Of a stretch of 50,511 nucleotides of DNA, positions 16,184 to 25,039 are shown one piece after another. Each line of letters starts with the position of its first letter. Position 1 is the stretch's first letter. The notes below the pieces were generated by a model. It did no database searches, had not been told where the DNA came from, and was given only the letters and a program-made list of their open reading frames with translations. The stretch comes from Caldilinea sp. CFX5 (GTDB lineage: Bacteria > Chloroflexota > Anaerolineae > Caldilineales > Caldilineaceae), in contig QWII01000136.1 of the NCBI GenBank assembly GCA_021405325.1, positions 1 through 50,511 of the forward strand, in the 5' to 3' direction. The translations under genes were made by a program, and so were the position numbers.

Positions 16184-16350
16184 AAGACTAATGAAGGTTA
16201 GCGAATTGTTTCGGTAATCCTTGGACCTTGTCACGCCGGCGGCGATGACCTACAGTTACCGCTTTATTTTCGTAACGTTCATTAGAACTTGTCACGCCGG
16301 CGGCGATGACCTACAGTTACCGCTTTATTTTCGTAACGTTCATTAGTCTT
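16184..16350. mobile_element. MITE-like element with 12-bp terminal inverted repeats and an internal duplication
   Basis: AAGACTAATGAA (16184-16195) and its complement TTCATTAGTCTT (16339-16350) bound the unit. Inside, CTAATGAAGGTTAGCGAATT followed by GTTTCGGTAATC on the left mirrors GTTACCGCTTTATTTTCGTA then ACGTTCATTAG on the right. The right end is present twice as a 59-bp direct repeat, 16227-16285 and 16288-16346, period 61. The outer sequences reappear around the hairpin at 34086-34194. No coding frame is seen, so it would be non-autonomous. Confidence 0.6.
16227..16346. repeat. tandem direct repeat, 2 x 59 bp
   Basis: Positions 16227-16285 and 16288-16346 appear identical over 59 bases, both from CTTGTCACGCCGGCGGCG to AACGTTCATTAG, separated by two bases (AA). 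The unit contains a GTCA/TGAC-bounded GC-rich dyad. Identity of both copies implies a recent duplication. Confidence 0.9.
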
Positions 16351-16383
16351 GCTCCGACTGGCGCCAAGACAAATGAAGGTATC

Positions 16384-16399
16384 CCGTAGGCGCCTACGG
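16384..16399. repeat. perfect 16-bp palindrome CCGTAGGCGCCTACGG
   Basis: This self-complementary 16-mer lies 64 bases before the start codon of the glycosyltransferase-like gene. It could be an operator or another member of the short palindromes in this window. No other copy is seen. Confidence 0.5.
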
Positions 16400-16462
16400 C
16401 AATTGCTACCGTTCACGTAACACGAATCACGAATCACTTTAGAATAAGTAGGACGATACTTT

Positions 16463-17491
16463 ATGTCTGTTATTACCGCGTTACAAGCGCTCCAAGACGC
16501 GACCGCCGTGGTCATCCCGGTCTATTTTCAGCCTGATAGTGACCCCGATTTTGGCTACAATTTGCTGGGGGAGACGGTTCATACCTTTGTGCGCGAGGTG
16601 AACGATCCGAAGGCGATCTGTCTCAGCGTTGATGGCTCATCCGTAGGGGCGACGGTGGCGGCGCGCGTGGCCGCGACTTATGGCGTGCGCGTCGTCAATG
16701 GCGCTGAAAATCGGGGCAAGTTCGGGGCGGCGCAACAGGGCGTCCAAGCCATGTTACAAGACGAACGTTGGCGCTATATCGCCCTCATTGACCAAGATGG
16801 CGACCACTTTGCCAACGAACTGCTCACCCTGGTGCGCGCCGCCGAACATGTCAGGGCAACTGTCGCCACCGACAAGGTGCTGGCGCTGGGTAGCCGCTTG
16901 AGCCGCCATCGTCCCCTCGGCTTTCTGCGCGGCGAGCAGGAAGAGTTAGCCAATCGGCTACTGCTCGACGCCCTCACCTATCACGCCGCCATCACCGACC
17001 AACCGTTGCGTTGGCAATTCGCCAATGGTCTCGACGACCTGCCCGATTTCCACTCCGGCTACAAAGTGCTGACCCGTACCAGCGCTGAAGCCGTTTTCAC
17101 CGGCCCCCGCCACCTGGCCGGTTGTAGCGAACGGGCCTACTACCGCCACGCCGTTGAAGCTGTCATCACCGTCGAAGCGTTGCTGGCCGGCGCCACCTTC
17201 GCCACCGTCAGTCGCCGCACCTATGACGAACAACCGATCTCCATCTTTGCCAGTCTCAATCGCGCCCAGTTGGCCGCCGACATGATCATCTGGCCCTGCA
17301 AACGGCTGGGCGTCCCCGGTCACTTTGTTGAACAGTGGCTGACCAACCACCTCCACCGTCTCCTGCTTGGCGCCCTCGTCCCCCAGGGCAGAGATGAACT
17401 GCTCGCCATCCGTAATCTTGTCCTCCACGCCTTCGACCGCCCCGTTCCTGCTGCCGAAGCGGATGCCATCCAACGCGCGCTCTTTGTGTAG
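16463..17491 (+). CDS. Family 2-like glycosyltransferase
   Basis: A 342-residue protein with a GT-A start: TAVVIPVYFQPDSD, then a strand in CLSVDGSSVGATV, the small-residue GAENRGKFGAAQQG helix, and YIALIDQDGDHFANELL, where the Asp-x-Asp-type acidic cluster would hold metal and nucleotide sugar. FHSGYKVLTR may be the acceptor site, as in polyprenyl-phosphate sugar transferases. No transmembrane helices are evident, so the product is probably cytosolic or peripheral. Donor and acceptor are unknown. The ATG at 16463 has only a weak upstream purine stretch (AGTAGGACG). It is alone between two hairpin-rich spacers. Confidence 0.78.
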   Translation: MSVITALQALQDATAVVIPVYFQPDSDPDFGYNLLGETVHTFVREVNDPKAICLSVDGSSVGATVAARVAATYGVRVVNGAENRGKFGAAQQGVQAMLQDERWRYIALIDQDGDHFANELLTLVRAAEHVRATVATDKVLALGSRLSRHRPLGFLRGEQEELANRLLLDALTYHAAITDQPLRWQFANGLDDLPDFHSGYKVLTRTSAEAVFTGPRHLAGCSERAYYRHAVEAVITVEALLAGATFATVSRRTYDEQPISIFASLNRAQLAADMIIWPCKRLGVPGHFVEQWLTNHLHRLLLGALVPQGRDELLAIRNLVLHAFDRPVPAAEADAIQRALFV

Positions 17492-17502
17492 CACCGGATC
17501 AA

Positions 17503-17680
17503 CGGATTAGGGACAGGAACGGATTGGCCGTTGCCTGGACAGGACGGGGATGCTGGGCGGGGTTGAAGGTGGTTGATTCGTTGGTTTCGACAAGCTCAAC
17601 CAACGAATCAACCACCTAAACACCCGATCTAGCGATCATCTCCCCCAACCGACCACAAATCCGTTCCTGTCTCTAATCCG
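17503..17680. repeat. double inverted repeat: outer 23 bp plus inner TTTCGACAAGCTCAA hairpin
   Basis: Outer arms 17503-17525 and 17658-17680 pair over 23 bp with one mismatch (CGGATTAGGGACAGGAACGG). The inner arms 17567-17584 and 17600-17617 pair perfectly over 18 bp around the 15-base loop TTTCGACAAGCTCAA. That loop differs in one base from the loop at 772-786. The outer right arm overlaps the last codons and stop of the subtilase gene. It separates two convergent genes and may serve both as terminator. Confidence 0.85.
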
Positions 17681-20600
17681 CTGTTTTGGTGTTGGGCGCG
17701 ACCGGCAGGAAGAGGCGGAAACGTTGTTCCGGTCGGCGCAGGATGGGGAAGAGATAGTTGCGGGCAATGGTGAGCGTGGCCGGGAGGGTGTACGTCTCCT
17801 GCCAATCCTGGTCGGTGAGGGTGGCGGTGAGGGTGTAGCGGTCACCATAGCGCGCATTGGCCGGGGTCTGGACGCGCAGCCGGATGGGGATGATCGTCCG
17901 TGCGCCGACGAGACCGCTCCACTGGATGGCGCCGTCCGCATAGCTGCAATTCCCGTCACCACAGAGCAAGGAATCGGCGACATAGGTCAGGGGTGCGGGG
18001 ATGCTCATTTGTAGCGCCGCGTTAGTCTGCATACCGCCGGCATTGTAGACCAGGAGATTGACGCCGGTGTTCGCGCCCGGTTCGACATAGGCGGGGAGGA
18101 TCTGCAACTGCGCCTGGCGCAGATCAGAGCGCCGCGCTACGACAATGGCGGTCAAGCTATAGGTTTGCCCAAAGCCATCCGCCAACTGCCCGGTGAGCGT
18201 GACCAGGCTTAGGTCAGGCAAGCCGGTGGTTAAGCGCAGGGTAAAGGTCACCGTTGTCGTCTGGTCGGGGGCCAGGGCGCCGCTCCACCGGAGGGCGCCA
18301 TTCTCCGGTTGACAGAGACCGGCGCTACAGCCCAGCGAGCCATCGACATAGCTCATGGCCGGCGGAATGGCGAGGGTCAGGCCGGCATTGGTGGCGGTGA
18401 GCAGACCCGTATTACGCAACTGCGCCTGGTAGACGACCGTGCCGTTGGGGATGACTTCGCCGGGCGTCACCTGCAGCGTTGAAGTCTGGAGGCGCACCGA
18501 ATTCACCAGCGTGCTGACCTGGCGCTGAAAGGCCTTGGTGGCGGTTGTGATAAAGACCGTATTGGTGATCCCCACATTGGCGTCCAGCGTCGGCAGGCTA
18601 CGCGCCTGGAAGTGGAAGGCTGCCTGACTGACGCCGGTGCCGGCGCCGGGCGGCACAAAGAGAATGGTCTGCTCATCATGGAGGCTGGGCAATTCGTTAC
18701 AGGCATAGGTGAGACCGCGGGTCTCTTGCGGGTTTTCGATCCCCGTGGTCGAGGACGCGCCCTGTAAGCTGCCGGCCTCCTTGATCGCAACGCGAATGAC
18801 CCCATTTTCAAAGAGAACCAATTGGAAGGTTGCCAATTTGCTGGCGAAGGCCCCATAGCGGCGCGCCTCATTCCACTGGACAACCAATATACGATTGGGC
18901 GCAACGCCGAGCAATTGGTAGCGCATCTCCTTGACCACCAGATCATCCCAGACGGCGGCAATCAAGGCGCCGGCCCCGCGATCGCTGGGGAGCGGGCAAT
19001 CATTGGTGTCGTCGGCGCTACCGCTGCTCTGGAAGGAGATAAAGCCGTTGGTGCTGACGCAGAAACTATTTTGCACCTGCCCATAGAAGGGGAAACCAAA
19101 GCCAATCGGCAAGTCACAAATATAGCCGAAGTCACCGCCCTCTACCGCCACGCCGGTTGTTCCAATCTCTTGCCACTCATAACGCACACTGGGAATCACT
19201 CCCTCGCCGTCGGAATCGCCCAATACGTAATCGTTGGTGAAGTTGATGTAGGCATTGGCCCCGCCCTCGGCGCGGCCTTGCCAGAGGATGCTATGGGTCG
19301 TTGGGTCATAGCTGCCGACGCCGCTCTCATAGTGCAGCGTGCCGGAAATATATTCCAGCGTGCTGGGCAACGGGTCGCGCACCGTGACATCCCCGCCGAC
19401 AAAGGTAGTTCCTTGCAGTTGGATCGTGTAAGTCAGCGGTGTGCCGGCCAGGGCATCGCTTTTGTCCACCGTTTTGGTGCTGTTGCTCAGATCAGCAGCC
19501 AACAGGAGATTGACGGTTGTGCGCGTAAAGACCAGACCGGCGCCATTGTCGAATTGCGCTGTACTGGTTAGCTGTTCACGGTCGGTGAGCGTGGCGCTGT
19601 CGGTGTTGAGCCGGTAACTCAGCGCCAGCGGGTTGGCGCGCGCCGCCAGCGCTCCCTGCCATTCGACCTGCTGGGTGGCCGGGTTAAAGCGCGCCCCGAT
19701 GTCATTCTGGATAAAAGCACCAAAGGTAGTTTTGGGCGGCAGCGGATGGCGGTAGGCGGCATTGGGGCGCGCTTCCGTGTCGGCAAAGATCGCCACATTA
19801 TAGGTGATCGGACTGCCGATGCCAATGGCGGCGACCGGGCTACGCTGTTCCGATAAGCAGAACGACGTCTCAATGCGCAGACTTTCCACCGTTTGGCGGA
19901 CACTCGCACCGCCGACCGCGTAAAGCTGACCGGCGACATAGGCGGCGCCGACGCCCTGCCGTGCCGGATCATTCAAACTGCTCAACGCTTCCCACCCCTT
20001 GGTTCCGCTGGCGGTGGGGCTGTAGCGTTCGACGCCGGCTTCGCTGCGGGAGAAGATCGCACCGCCAACCGCATAGAGATAACCATCAGGCGCCGCTGTC
20101 AAGCCCAATGAATGGCGGCCCTGCTTTAGCTTTGGCCCCGTTTGCCAACGGTTGGTCGTCGGGTCGTAAATCTCGACATCATCACGTTCATCCCAGCCGC
20201 CCACGACATAGATGAGACCGTTCAAGGTCGCGGCCGCTGCCTGATAGCGCACGCCGTTGGGGATAGGCGCCTTTTCGCGCCAACTGTTGCTGGCCGGATC
20301 ATATTCAAAGCTCTGGGCGGAACCATTGCCGAACGCATCGACACCGCCAAAGGCGTAGAGCTTGCCATTGGCCGCCGCTACAGCCATGCCGGCATAGCTT
20401 TGCGGTAATGACGCCCCTTCCGACCACTGGTTGGTCGCCGGATCGTAGATCAGGAGGGTGGCATACTGCTTGGCTTCAAAATAGTCAAAGCCGGCCAGCA
20501 AACTGCTGCCGCCGACCACATAGAGTTTGCCTTGGAGCAACACGGCGTCAATATTGGCGCGCGGCCCCGGCAGATCGGCTAGCTGCTCCACCTGTTGGGT

Positions 20601-23600
20601 GCAAACATTGTAGCGCAGGAGGGTGTTCGCCGCCCGCTGGGTCATGTCAAAGCTACCGGTGAGTGCGTTCCGCCAGCCGCCCACCACATAGAGATGGTTG
20701 CCGCTGGGCGCCGCGACCACGCCGCCATTATACCGGGCGTCGAGCGTCACCGGTTGGTCTTGCCAGGAAGCAAAGACCAGCGTCGCATAGCTGACCTGGC
20801 GCGTCACGGTGGCATCATCGACGGCGGTGGCGGTCAACACCAGGGTATCCTGTTGCCCATTCAGGGCAGTTGCCGGCGCCGTCACCACCACCGAAAGGTC
20901 TTGCGTTTGACACGGGGCCAGGGTGAGCGGGCCGCTGACGACCTGACCCTCTTTCAAGATCTGCACCCCCCAATTGCCGCCGCTCGTGGTCAGGGCGAGG
21001 GTGAGCGCCGCCTGCCCGGTATTGATCAACTGTAACGGGTAGGCGATGGTCTGGCCCGGTTCAAGCTCGGCTGCCGTTTGATTAGCGACAAGTTCCAGAC
21101 CACGCGCCGATTTGGGACCATTGACCCAGCGCACGGCGCGCCCTAACACCTCAGCAATGGCGGGGTTACGGTCGTCCGCACGGGGACCGATATTTTCAAA
21201 GCCAACCCCAAAGTAGACCGCCCGATAGGGGGCGCGACAGGAGTCAATCGCCAGGGCGGCCGGCGCCTGACTCTGGTCATAACGCAAAATCGGATAGGTG
21301 GCGTCATCATTGCGCTCGGCCGTAATGGCATCGGGGGACAGGGCAATGGCGCCATTGCGATAGCCATAGAGGCTGGCATTGGTCACCGTCAGGGTCAGGC
21401 TGCCGAGAAAGCCGCTGCCGGTGAGGGTATCCTCTTCGTCGGCTGCGCTTTCCATCACCTGACTGGCATTCAGATAGGTGTCATAGAAGTCCGTCCCGTC
21501 ATCCCAAGTGCCAATATCCTGACCGGAGAGAATGAGCCGACCGCCGCCGTCCATAAAGCCGCGCAGGCTGTCATCAGCGCCGATCATCACCGGCGAACTC
21601 CGATAGAGACAACCGAAAAAGCCCGAATCACATCCGCTCTGCGCCCAGATCACCACATCATAGCCCTGTAAGGTGGTTGTGGTGGGGATGCCATAGGCCA
21701 GCACGCCTTCGGTGATGACTTCGGTGTCGGTGATCGTCAGATATTGGATCGGCCAGCGCTCATAGCTGTACCCCTGCTGGTCGAGCGCCCAGGTAAAGAT
21801 CTTGCCAATCGGCCAGCCTTCAAACCAGCCGCGATAGGCGTCGGCTTCCACCAGCAAAATCGAAGGCGCCGCCTCCAGATCAAAATCCTGGGTGGCGCCG
21901 CTGACGCCCACCGTGACCACCGCTTCTTGCCGACGATAGCCACGCTCTTTTACCACCAACGTATGCGCACCAATCGGCAAGGTCAAACGATATTGCCCAC
22001 TGGCATCAGTACGAACGGCTAGCGCCGGTTGGGCGGCCACGGTTAACAACGCGTTGGCAACCGGCCCGCCGCTATGGCGCACAACCCCCTGGACGGTGAC
22101 AGTGGGTAAGGGGCGTAAAGCAAAGTTCGCCTGCGCCAACGCTCCGGCCAACACAGTTTGCCCGGAGAAGGTGGCGCTGTAGTAGCCCCAGGCGCTGATG
22201 GTGAGATCATAGAAGCCGGCCGGTACAGTGACGGAATAGAGACCACCGCCATTGCTCAGGCCATGAAAGCTTGTCCCGGCGCCCGCTCCGGTCACGGTGG
22301 CGCCGCTAATGGGGGTGTTATCGCTCTGGTTGCGCACGACGCCGCGCAGATCGCCGGCGGAGAGCACCCAACGGACCGCTTCGTAGGCATTGATCCGCCC
22401 ATAACCGTAATCGTTATCGGGGCCGGCGTCGCCCAGATCGACCGCCGTGTTGGTCATAAAGGTTTCTAATTCATCGATCGTAAAATCGCGGCGCCCATCA
22501 CGCAGATCGGCGGCGACCATGAGCGCAATCAACCCGGTGACATGGGGCGCCGCCATCGAGGTGCCGGAAGCGGTGTCATAGCTGCTGTCGCCCACGGAAG
22601 AGAGGACATCAACGCCGGGGGCGCTCAGTTCCGGTTTCTGCTCGCCTTCATAGAAGGAGGGGCCGCGCCCGCTAAAGGGCGCAATGAGATCGCGTTCATC
22701 TGTGGCGCCCACGGTGATCGCCTCCGGCGCATTGCCGGGCGAACCAATGGAACCGGCGCCGGCGCGCGGATTGCCGGACGCAAAGACCGGCGCAACATTC
22801 ACGGCGCGCAAGGCGGCAATGGCGGGGCGCAACACCTCATTGGTCGGGTTGGCCGACCCCCACGAGTTGTTGATCACATCGGGCGCTTTGCTGCAATCGG
22901 CTGTCGCCGGATCGCCGGTGAGGTCGGTGGGGCAGAGCAGCCACTGAAAGGCCTTGAGACCGCCGATGTCATCCCGAATGCCGCCGGCCATGGTGCCGGC
23001 GCAGATGCCGGGGAGCGCAATCCACTTGGCCCCCGGCGCCATGCCGATCTGCGTCCCGCTGCTGCCGCCGTCGCCGACCGAGGTGCCCATCGTATGGGTG
23101 CCATGCCCATGACAATCAAAGGGCTGGCGGGAACGGCTCGGCCCTAAGACGCCATTGGCGTAGAGCCTGCCGTCGGGTTCAAACCAGTTGTAATTATGGT
23201 CAAGGCGGCCATTTTGGTTACCGCGATATTGTTTGAACAGCGCCGGGTGACGGAAGCTGACGCCCGTATCAAAGCCGGCGACCACCGCGCCCTCGCCGCG
23301 GATCCCCAGTTCTGTCCAAACCCGATCCGCGCCGACGAGTTCAATGTTCCAGTTGGCGGCGCTCAGGTCAACCGTAGCCGCTTCTACACTCTGGGTAATA
23401 GGCGTCGTCGGCTCCTGCCAGAGCGTGACTAGGGGGTAGTTGGCGATCAGGCGCGCGACATCGGGGCGTTGGGCCAGTGCAATCACGCTCTCCAGATTGC
23501 CCTCGACGGCAATGACGTTGACAATGGTAAAGGGTTGGTAGCCGGTGACGACAGCGGTGCCGAGGCGGCTGTCGAGCCAGCCCCGCAGGGCGGCCTGCTC

Positions 23601-24032
23601 CTGTTGGGCCTGTGTGGCGAGCAGGCCAACGACCGCGTTGCGCCGTTCGGTTGCGCTGGCAAAGACCATAGTCTCCACGGTAGAAAAGTCAGCCTGTTTT
23701 TGTAGATAGACCAAAAAGCGCGTCTGCTCGAGCGGAATGCGCTCTGTTGGGAGAATGGCCGCTTGGGCGGGTGTGCCGCCTAAGTGGGCCGGTCGCACTT
23801 CGCCGCGCAATTCAGCCAGGATGCGAGGATCGACCTTGGCCTGCACCAAGGGATCCAGCGCCAGCCAGGCGCGCCAGCGGCCATCGTTGTCGTCCGTCGG
23901 TGCTTGCTGCACCGGCGCCAGTAGACTAGCTGCCGACGCGGCGGGCAGCGGCGTTGCCGTTACCTGGCTGCTGCCATAAAGCAGCAAAAAACTCAGACAA
24001 CTGAGAACACGAAAGAAGAGCCTGGTTGTCAT
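17673..24032 (-). CDS. Giant secreted subtilisin-like protease with Kelch propeller and DUF11 repeats
   Basis: A 2119-residue exoprotein. A signal peptide (MTTRLFFRVLSCLSFLLLYG) and an inhibitor-like propeptide (to about 220) precede a peptidase S8 domain with the full triad: Asp255 (GFDTG), His310 (HGHGTHTMG) and Ser492 (SGTSMAAPHVTG), plus oxyanion Asn421. Two carboxypeptidase-regulatory beta-sandwiches (560-720), a glutamine-amidotransferase-like or interaction region, a Kelch propeller (about 1095-1390; YVVGGWDERDDVEIYDP), and DUF11 repeats interrupted by a nidogen-like block complete it. The C-terminus is RLFLPVAPNTKTAD. It likely degrades protein or matures surface proteins outside the cell. 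Bacillopeptidase F-type enzymes share the N-terminal plan. No sortase motif is visible. Confidence 0.92.
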   Translation of the reverse strand: MTTRLFFRVLSCLSFLLLYGSSQVTATPLPAASAASLLAPVQQAPTDDNDGRWRAWLALDPLVQAKVDPRILAELRGEVRPAHLGGTPAQAAILPTERIPLEQTRFLVYLQKQADFSTVETMVFASATERRNAVVGLLATQAQQEQAALRGWLDSRLGTAVVTGYQPFTIVNVIAVEGNLESVIALAQRPDVARLIANYPLVTLWQEPTTPITQSVEAATVDLSAANWNIELVGADRVWTELGIRGEGAVVAGFDTGVSFRHPALFKQYRGNQNGRLDHNYNWFEPDGRLYANGVLGPSRSRQPFDCHGHGTHTMGTSVGDGGSSGTQIGMAPGAKWIALPGICAGTMAGGIRDDIGGLKAFQWLLCPTDLTGDPATADCSKAPDVINNSWGSANPTNEVLRPAIAALRAVNVAPVFASGNPRAGAGSIGSPGNAPEAITVGATDERDLIAPFSGRGPSFYEGEQKPELSAPGVDVLSSVGDSSYDTASGTSMAAPHVTGLIALMVAADLRDGRRDFTIDELETFMTNTAVDLGDAGPDNDYGYGRINAYEAVRWVLSAGDLRGVVRNQSDNTPISGATVTGAGAGTSFHGLSNGGGLYSVTVPAGFYDLTISAWGYYSATFSGQTVLAGALAQANFALRPLPTVTVQGVVRHSGGPVANALLTVAAQPALAVRTDASGQYRLTLPIGAHTLVVKERGYRRQEAVVTVGVSGATQDFDLEAAPSILLVEADAYRGWFEGWPIGKIFTWALDQQGYSYERWPIQYLTITDTEVITEGVLAYGIPTTTTLQGYDVVIWAQSGCDSGFFGCLYRSSPVMIGADDSLRGFMDGGGRLILSGQDIGTWDDGTDFYDTYLNASQVMESAADEEDTLTGSGFLGSLTLTVTNASLYGYRNGAIALSPDAITAERNDDATYPILRYDQSQAPAALAIDSCRAPYRAVYFGVGFENIGPRADDRNPAIAEVLGRAVRWVNGPKSARGLELVANQTAAELEPGQTIAYPLQLINTGQAALTLALTTSGGNWGVQILKEGQVVSGPLTLAPCQTQDLSVVVTAPATALNGQQDTLVLTATAVDDATVTRQVSYATLVFASWQDQPVTLDARYNGGVVAAPSGNHLYVVGGWRNALTGSFDMTQRAANTLLRYNVCTQQVEQLADLPGPRANIDAVLLQGKLYVVGGSSLLAGFDYFEAKQYATLLIYDPATNQWSEGASLPQSYAGMAVAAANGKLYAFGGVDAFGNGSAQSFEYDPASNSWREKAPIPNGVRYQAAAATLNGLIYVVGGWDERDDVEIYDPTTNRWQTGPKLKQGRHSLGLTAAPDGYLYAVGGAIFSRSEAGVERYSPTASGTKGWEALSSLNDPARQGVGAAYVAGQLYAVGGASVRQTVESLRIETSFCLSEQRSPVAAIGIGSPITYNVAIFADTEARPNAAYRHPLPPKTTFGAFIQNDIGARFNPATQQVEWQGALAARANPLALSYRLNTDSATLTDREQLTSTAQFDNGAGLVFTRTTVNLLLAADLSNSTKTVDKSDALAGTPLTYTIQLQGTTFVGGDVTVRDPLPSTLEYISGTLHYESGVGSYDPTTHSILWQGRAEGGANAYINFTNDYVLGDSDGEGVIPSVRYEWQEIGTTGVAVEGGDFGYICDLPIGFGFPFYGQVQNSFCVSTNGFISFQSSGSADDTNDCPLPSDRGAGALIAAVWDDLVVKEMRYQLLGVAPNRILVVQWNEARRYGAFASKLATFQLVLFENGVIRVAIKEAGSLQGASSTTGIENPQETRGLTYACNELPSLHDEQTILFVPPGAGTGVSQAAFHFQARSLPTLDANVGITNTVFITTATKAFQRQVSTLVNSVRLQTSTLQVTPGEVIPNGTVVYQAQLRNTGLLTATNAGLTLAIPPAMSYVDGSLGCSAGLCQPENGALRWSGALAPDQTTTVTFTLRLTTGLPDLSLVTLTGQLADGFGQTYSLTAIVVARRSDLRQAQLQILPAYVEPGANTGVNLLVYNAGGMQTNAALQMSIPAPLTYVADSLLCGDGNCSYADGAIQWSGLVGARTIIPIRLRVQTPANARYGDRYTLTATLTDQDWQETYTLPATLTIARNYLFPILRRPEQRFRLFLPVAPNTKTAD

Positions 24033-24190
24033 AGGGATAAGCCTCCGGGGAAAGTTGGTTAAAGGTTGTGAATGATTGGTCTGCTGTCAGGCTGCAATGG
24101 AAGGAGTCTGTGAACGGTTGGTGCGGTTGATTGCCCTACCGGCATCAGCGTTGATTGCCGATGTTGACTGCCGGTGTTGCGCACGGGCGT

Positions 24191-24403
24191 TTATTGACCG
24201 CTGGTCAACCCCAAGAAGAGCTGAATCGTCTGTTCACCGATGAGGGCCAGCAGATCGACCCAGTTGCGATTGTCGGTGACGGTGGGCGTCAAGGTGAGAG
24301 TTTCCAGTTGCACCCATTGCCGCGTGAGCCAACCGCCCGCCAGCCCCACCCCGATGACCAAGAGAAAAAAGAGCCGAATGACCTGCCGATTGTTTTGCAC
24401 CAT
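24191..24403 (-). CDS. Small single-pass membrane protein of unknown function
   Basis: About 70 residues from the ATG at 24403. It has a basic start (MVQNNRQVIR), one hydrophobic helix (LFFLLVIGVGLAGGWLT) and a periplasmic-side tail WVQLETLTLTPTVTDNRNW, ending QLFLGLTSGQ. A TTG start at 24451 would add 16 residues. It is transcribed in the same direction as the subtilase gene, 158 bases upstream of it. The frame is short and has only a weak ribosome-binding site, so it could be non-coding; the clear membrane helix supports a real gene. I see no homolog. Confidence 0.5.
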   Translation of the reverse strand: MVQNNRQVIRLFFLLVIGVGLAGGWLTRQWVQLETLTLTPTVTDNRNWVDLLALIGEQTIQLFLGLTSGQ

Positions 24404-24469
24404 AGCTACCACGTTTCTAGCCGATACCGCACGAAGAACGGTCAATGACAATTTCTATGAATCCAAAAT

Positions 24470-24497
24470 TTGCCATTGTTCCGCATTATGATATAAT
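24470..24497 (+). promoter_or_regulatory. strong sigma70-type promoter for the tRNA
   Basis: TTGCCA at 24470-24475 (five of six consensus bases) and a perfect TATAAT at 24492-24497 are 16 bases apart. Transcription would begin near 24504. A perfect palindrome AAAGCAAATTTGCTTT (24510-24525) lies in the leader just before the tRNA. The whole spacer is much more AT-rich than the surroundings. Confidence 0.7.
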
Positions 24498-24539
24498 TAT
24501 CAGCCTAACAAAGCAAATTTGCTTTACTAAATATCGTTT

Positions 24540-24613
<74 letters not shown>

Positions 24614-24812
24614 CTATCTATTCTGTCAACCAACAGTTTCAACGATTTTTTTACAAGTTCAAGTAGCAATTTCACTAAGTAGGCGTTCATGATGACTCAA
24701 CGAATCATGACAACTCAGCACGGTAAGCGGTTCACTGTTCGTCAGTGGATTGGTACCTTGTCGGAGTGCGCCTACTGCTAGAATGCTGTAACAGCTTCCT
24801 GTTTGCAATCAG

Positions 24813-24847
24813 CGGCCACGGGCGCACTTCCGCCGTGGCCGTTTTTT
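24813..24847 (+). terminator. rho-independent terminator
   Basis: CGGCCACGG (24813-24821) pairs with CCGTGGCCG (24833-24841) and is followed by TTTTTT. It is about 200 bases after the tRNA, so it ends either the tRNA transcript or a short RNA starting near 24790 (a possible TAGAAT -10 box is at 24779-24784). Confidence 0.75.
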
Positions 24848-24920
24848 ATTGGCAAACGCCCCTTGGCGTCGGCGCTCACCCTTGGCTGGCTGAGTGTCAG
24901 TCAGGCACGATTGCTTCCAA

Positions 24921-24955
24921 CGGTCACGGTCCATTTTCTGCCCTGGCCGTTTTTT
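24921..24955 (+). terminator. degenerate second copy of the terminator
   Basis: CGGTCACGG (24921-24929) and CCCTGGCCG (24941-24949), then TTTTTT. The layout and the string GGCCGTTTTTTATT repeat the terminator 108 bases upstream, but the stem has decayed to a mismatched form. This is a tandem or duplicated terminator. Confidence 0.5.
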
Positions 24956-24966
24956 ATTTGTTCTTT

Positions 24967-25011
24967 TCTCCCCGCTCAGCGCCGGTCCGTGACCGGCGCT
25001 GAGCGGGGAGA
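24967..25011. repeat. 21-bp perfect hairpin, CGT-triloop family
   Basis: Arms 24967-24987 and 24991-25011 pair perfectly over 21 bp with a three-base loop, CGT. Its top, GCCGGTC-CGT-GACCGGC, is the third version of the mini-hairpin at 8871 and 10750. It lies 28 bases before the ABC transporter start, so it would stand in the leader of that operon; the ribosome-binding site AGGAG (about 25028) is free. Confidence 0.85.
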
Positions 25012-25039
25012 CTGACAGAGAATTTTTAGGAGCAATCGT

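Larger units (their letters stand above)
24614..25039. other. 426-bp intergenic region between tRNA and ABC exporter
   Basis: No protein gene is supported. It holds two terminators and the 24967 hairpin, plus a possible promoter (TTGTCG 24758-24763, TAGAAT 24779-24784, 15-base spacing). Transcription from it would end after about 60 nt at 24847. The frames that are open here are low-complexity and lack ribosome-binding sites. Confidence 0.55.

Noticed and set aside
16227..16346. CRISPR-like repeats
   Set aside because: Only two copies with a two-base spacing and no cas genes; this is a direct duplication, not an array.
24745..25002. Small plus-strand open frame after the tRNA
   Set aside because: It runs through two terminators and part of a palindrome and has no ribosome-binding site.
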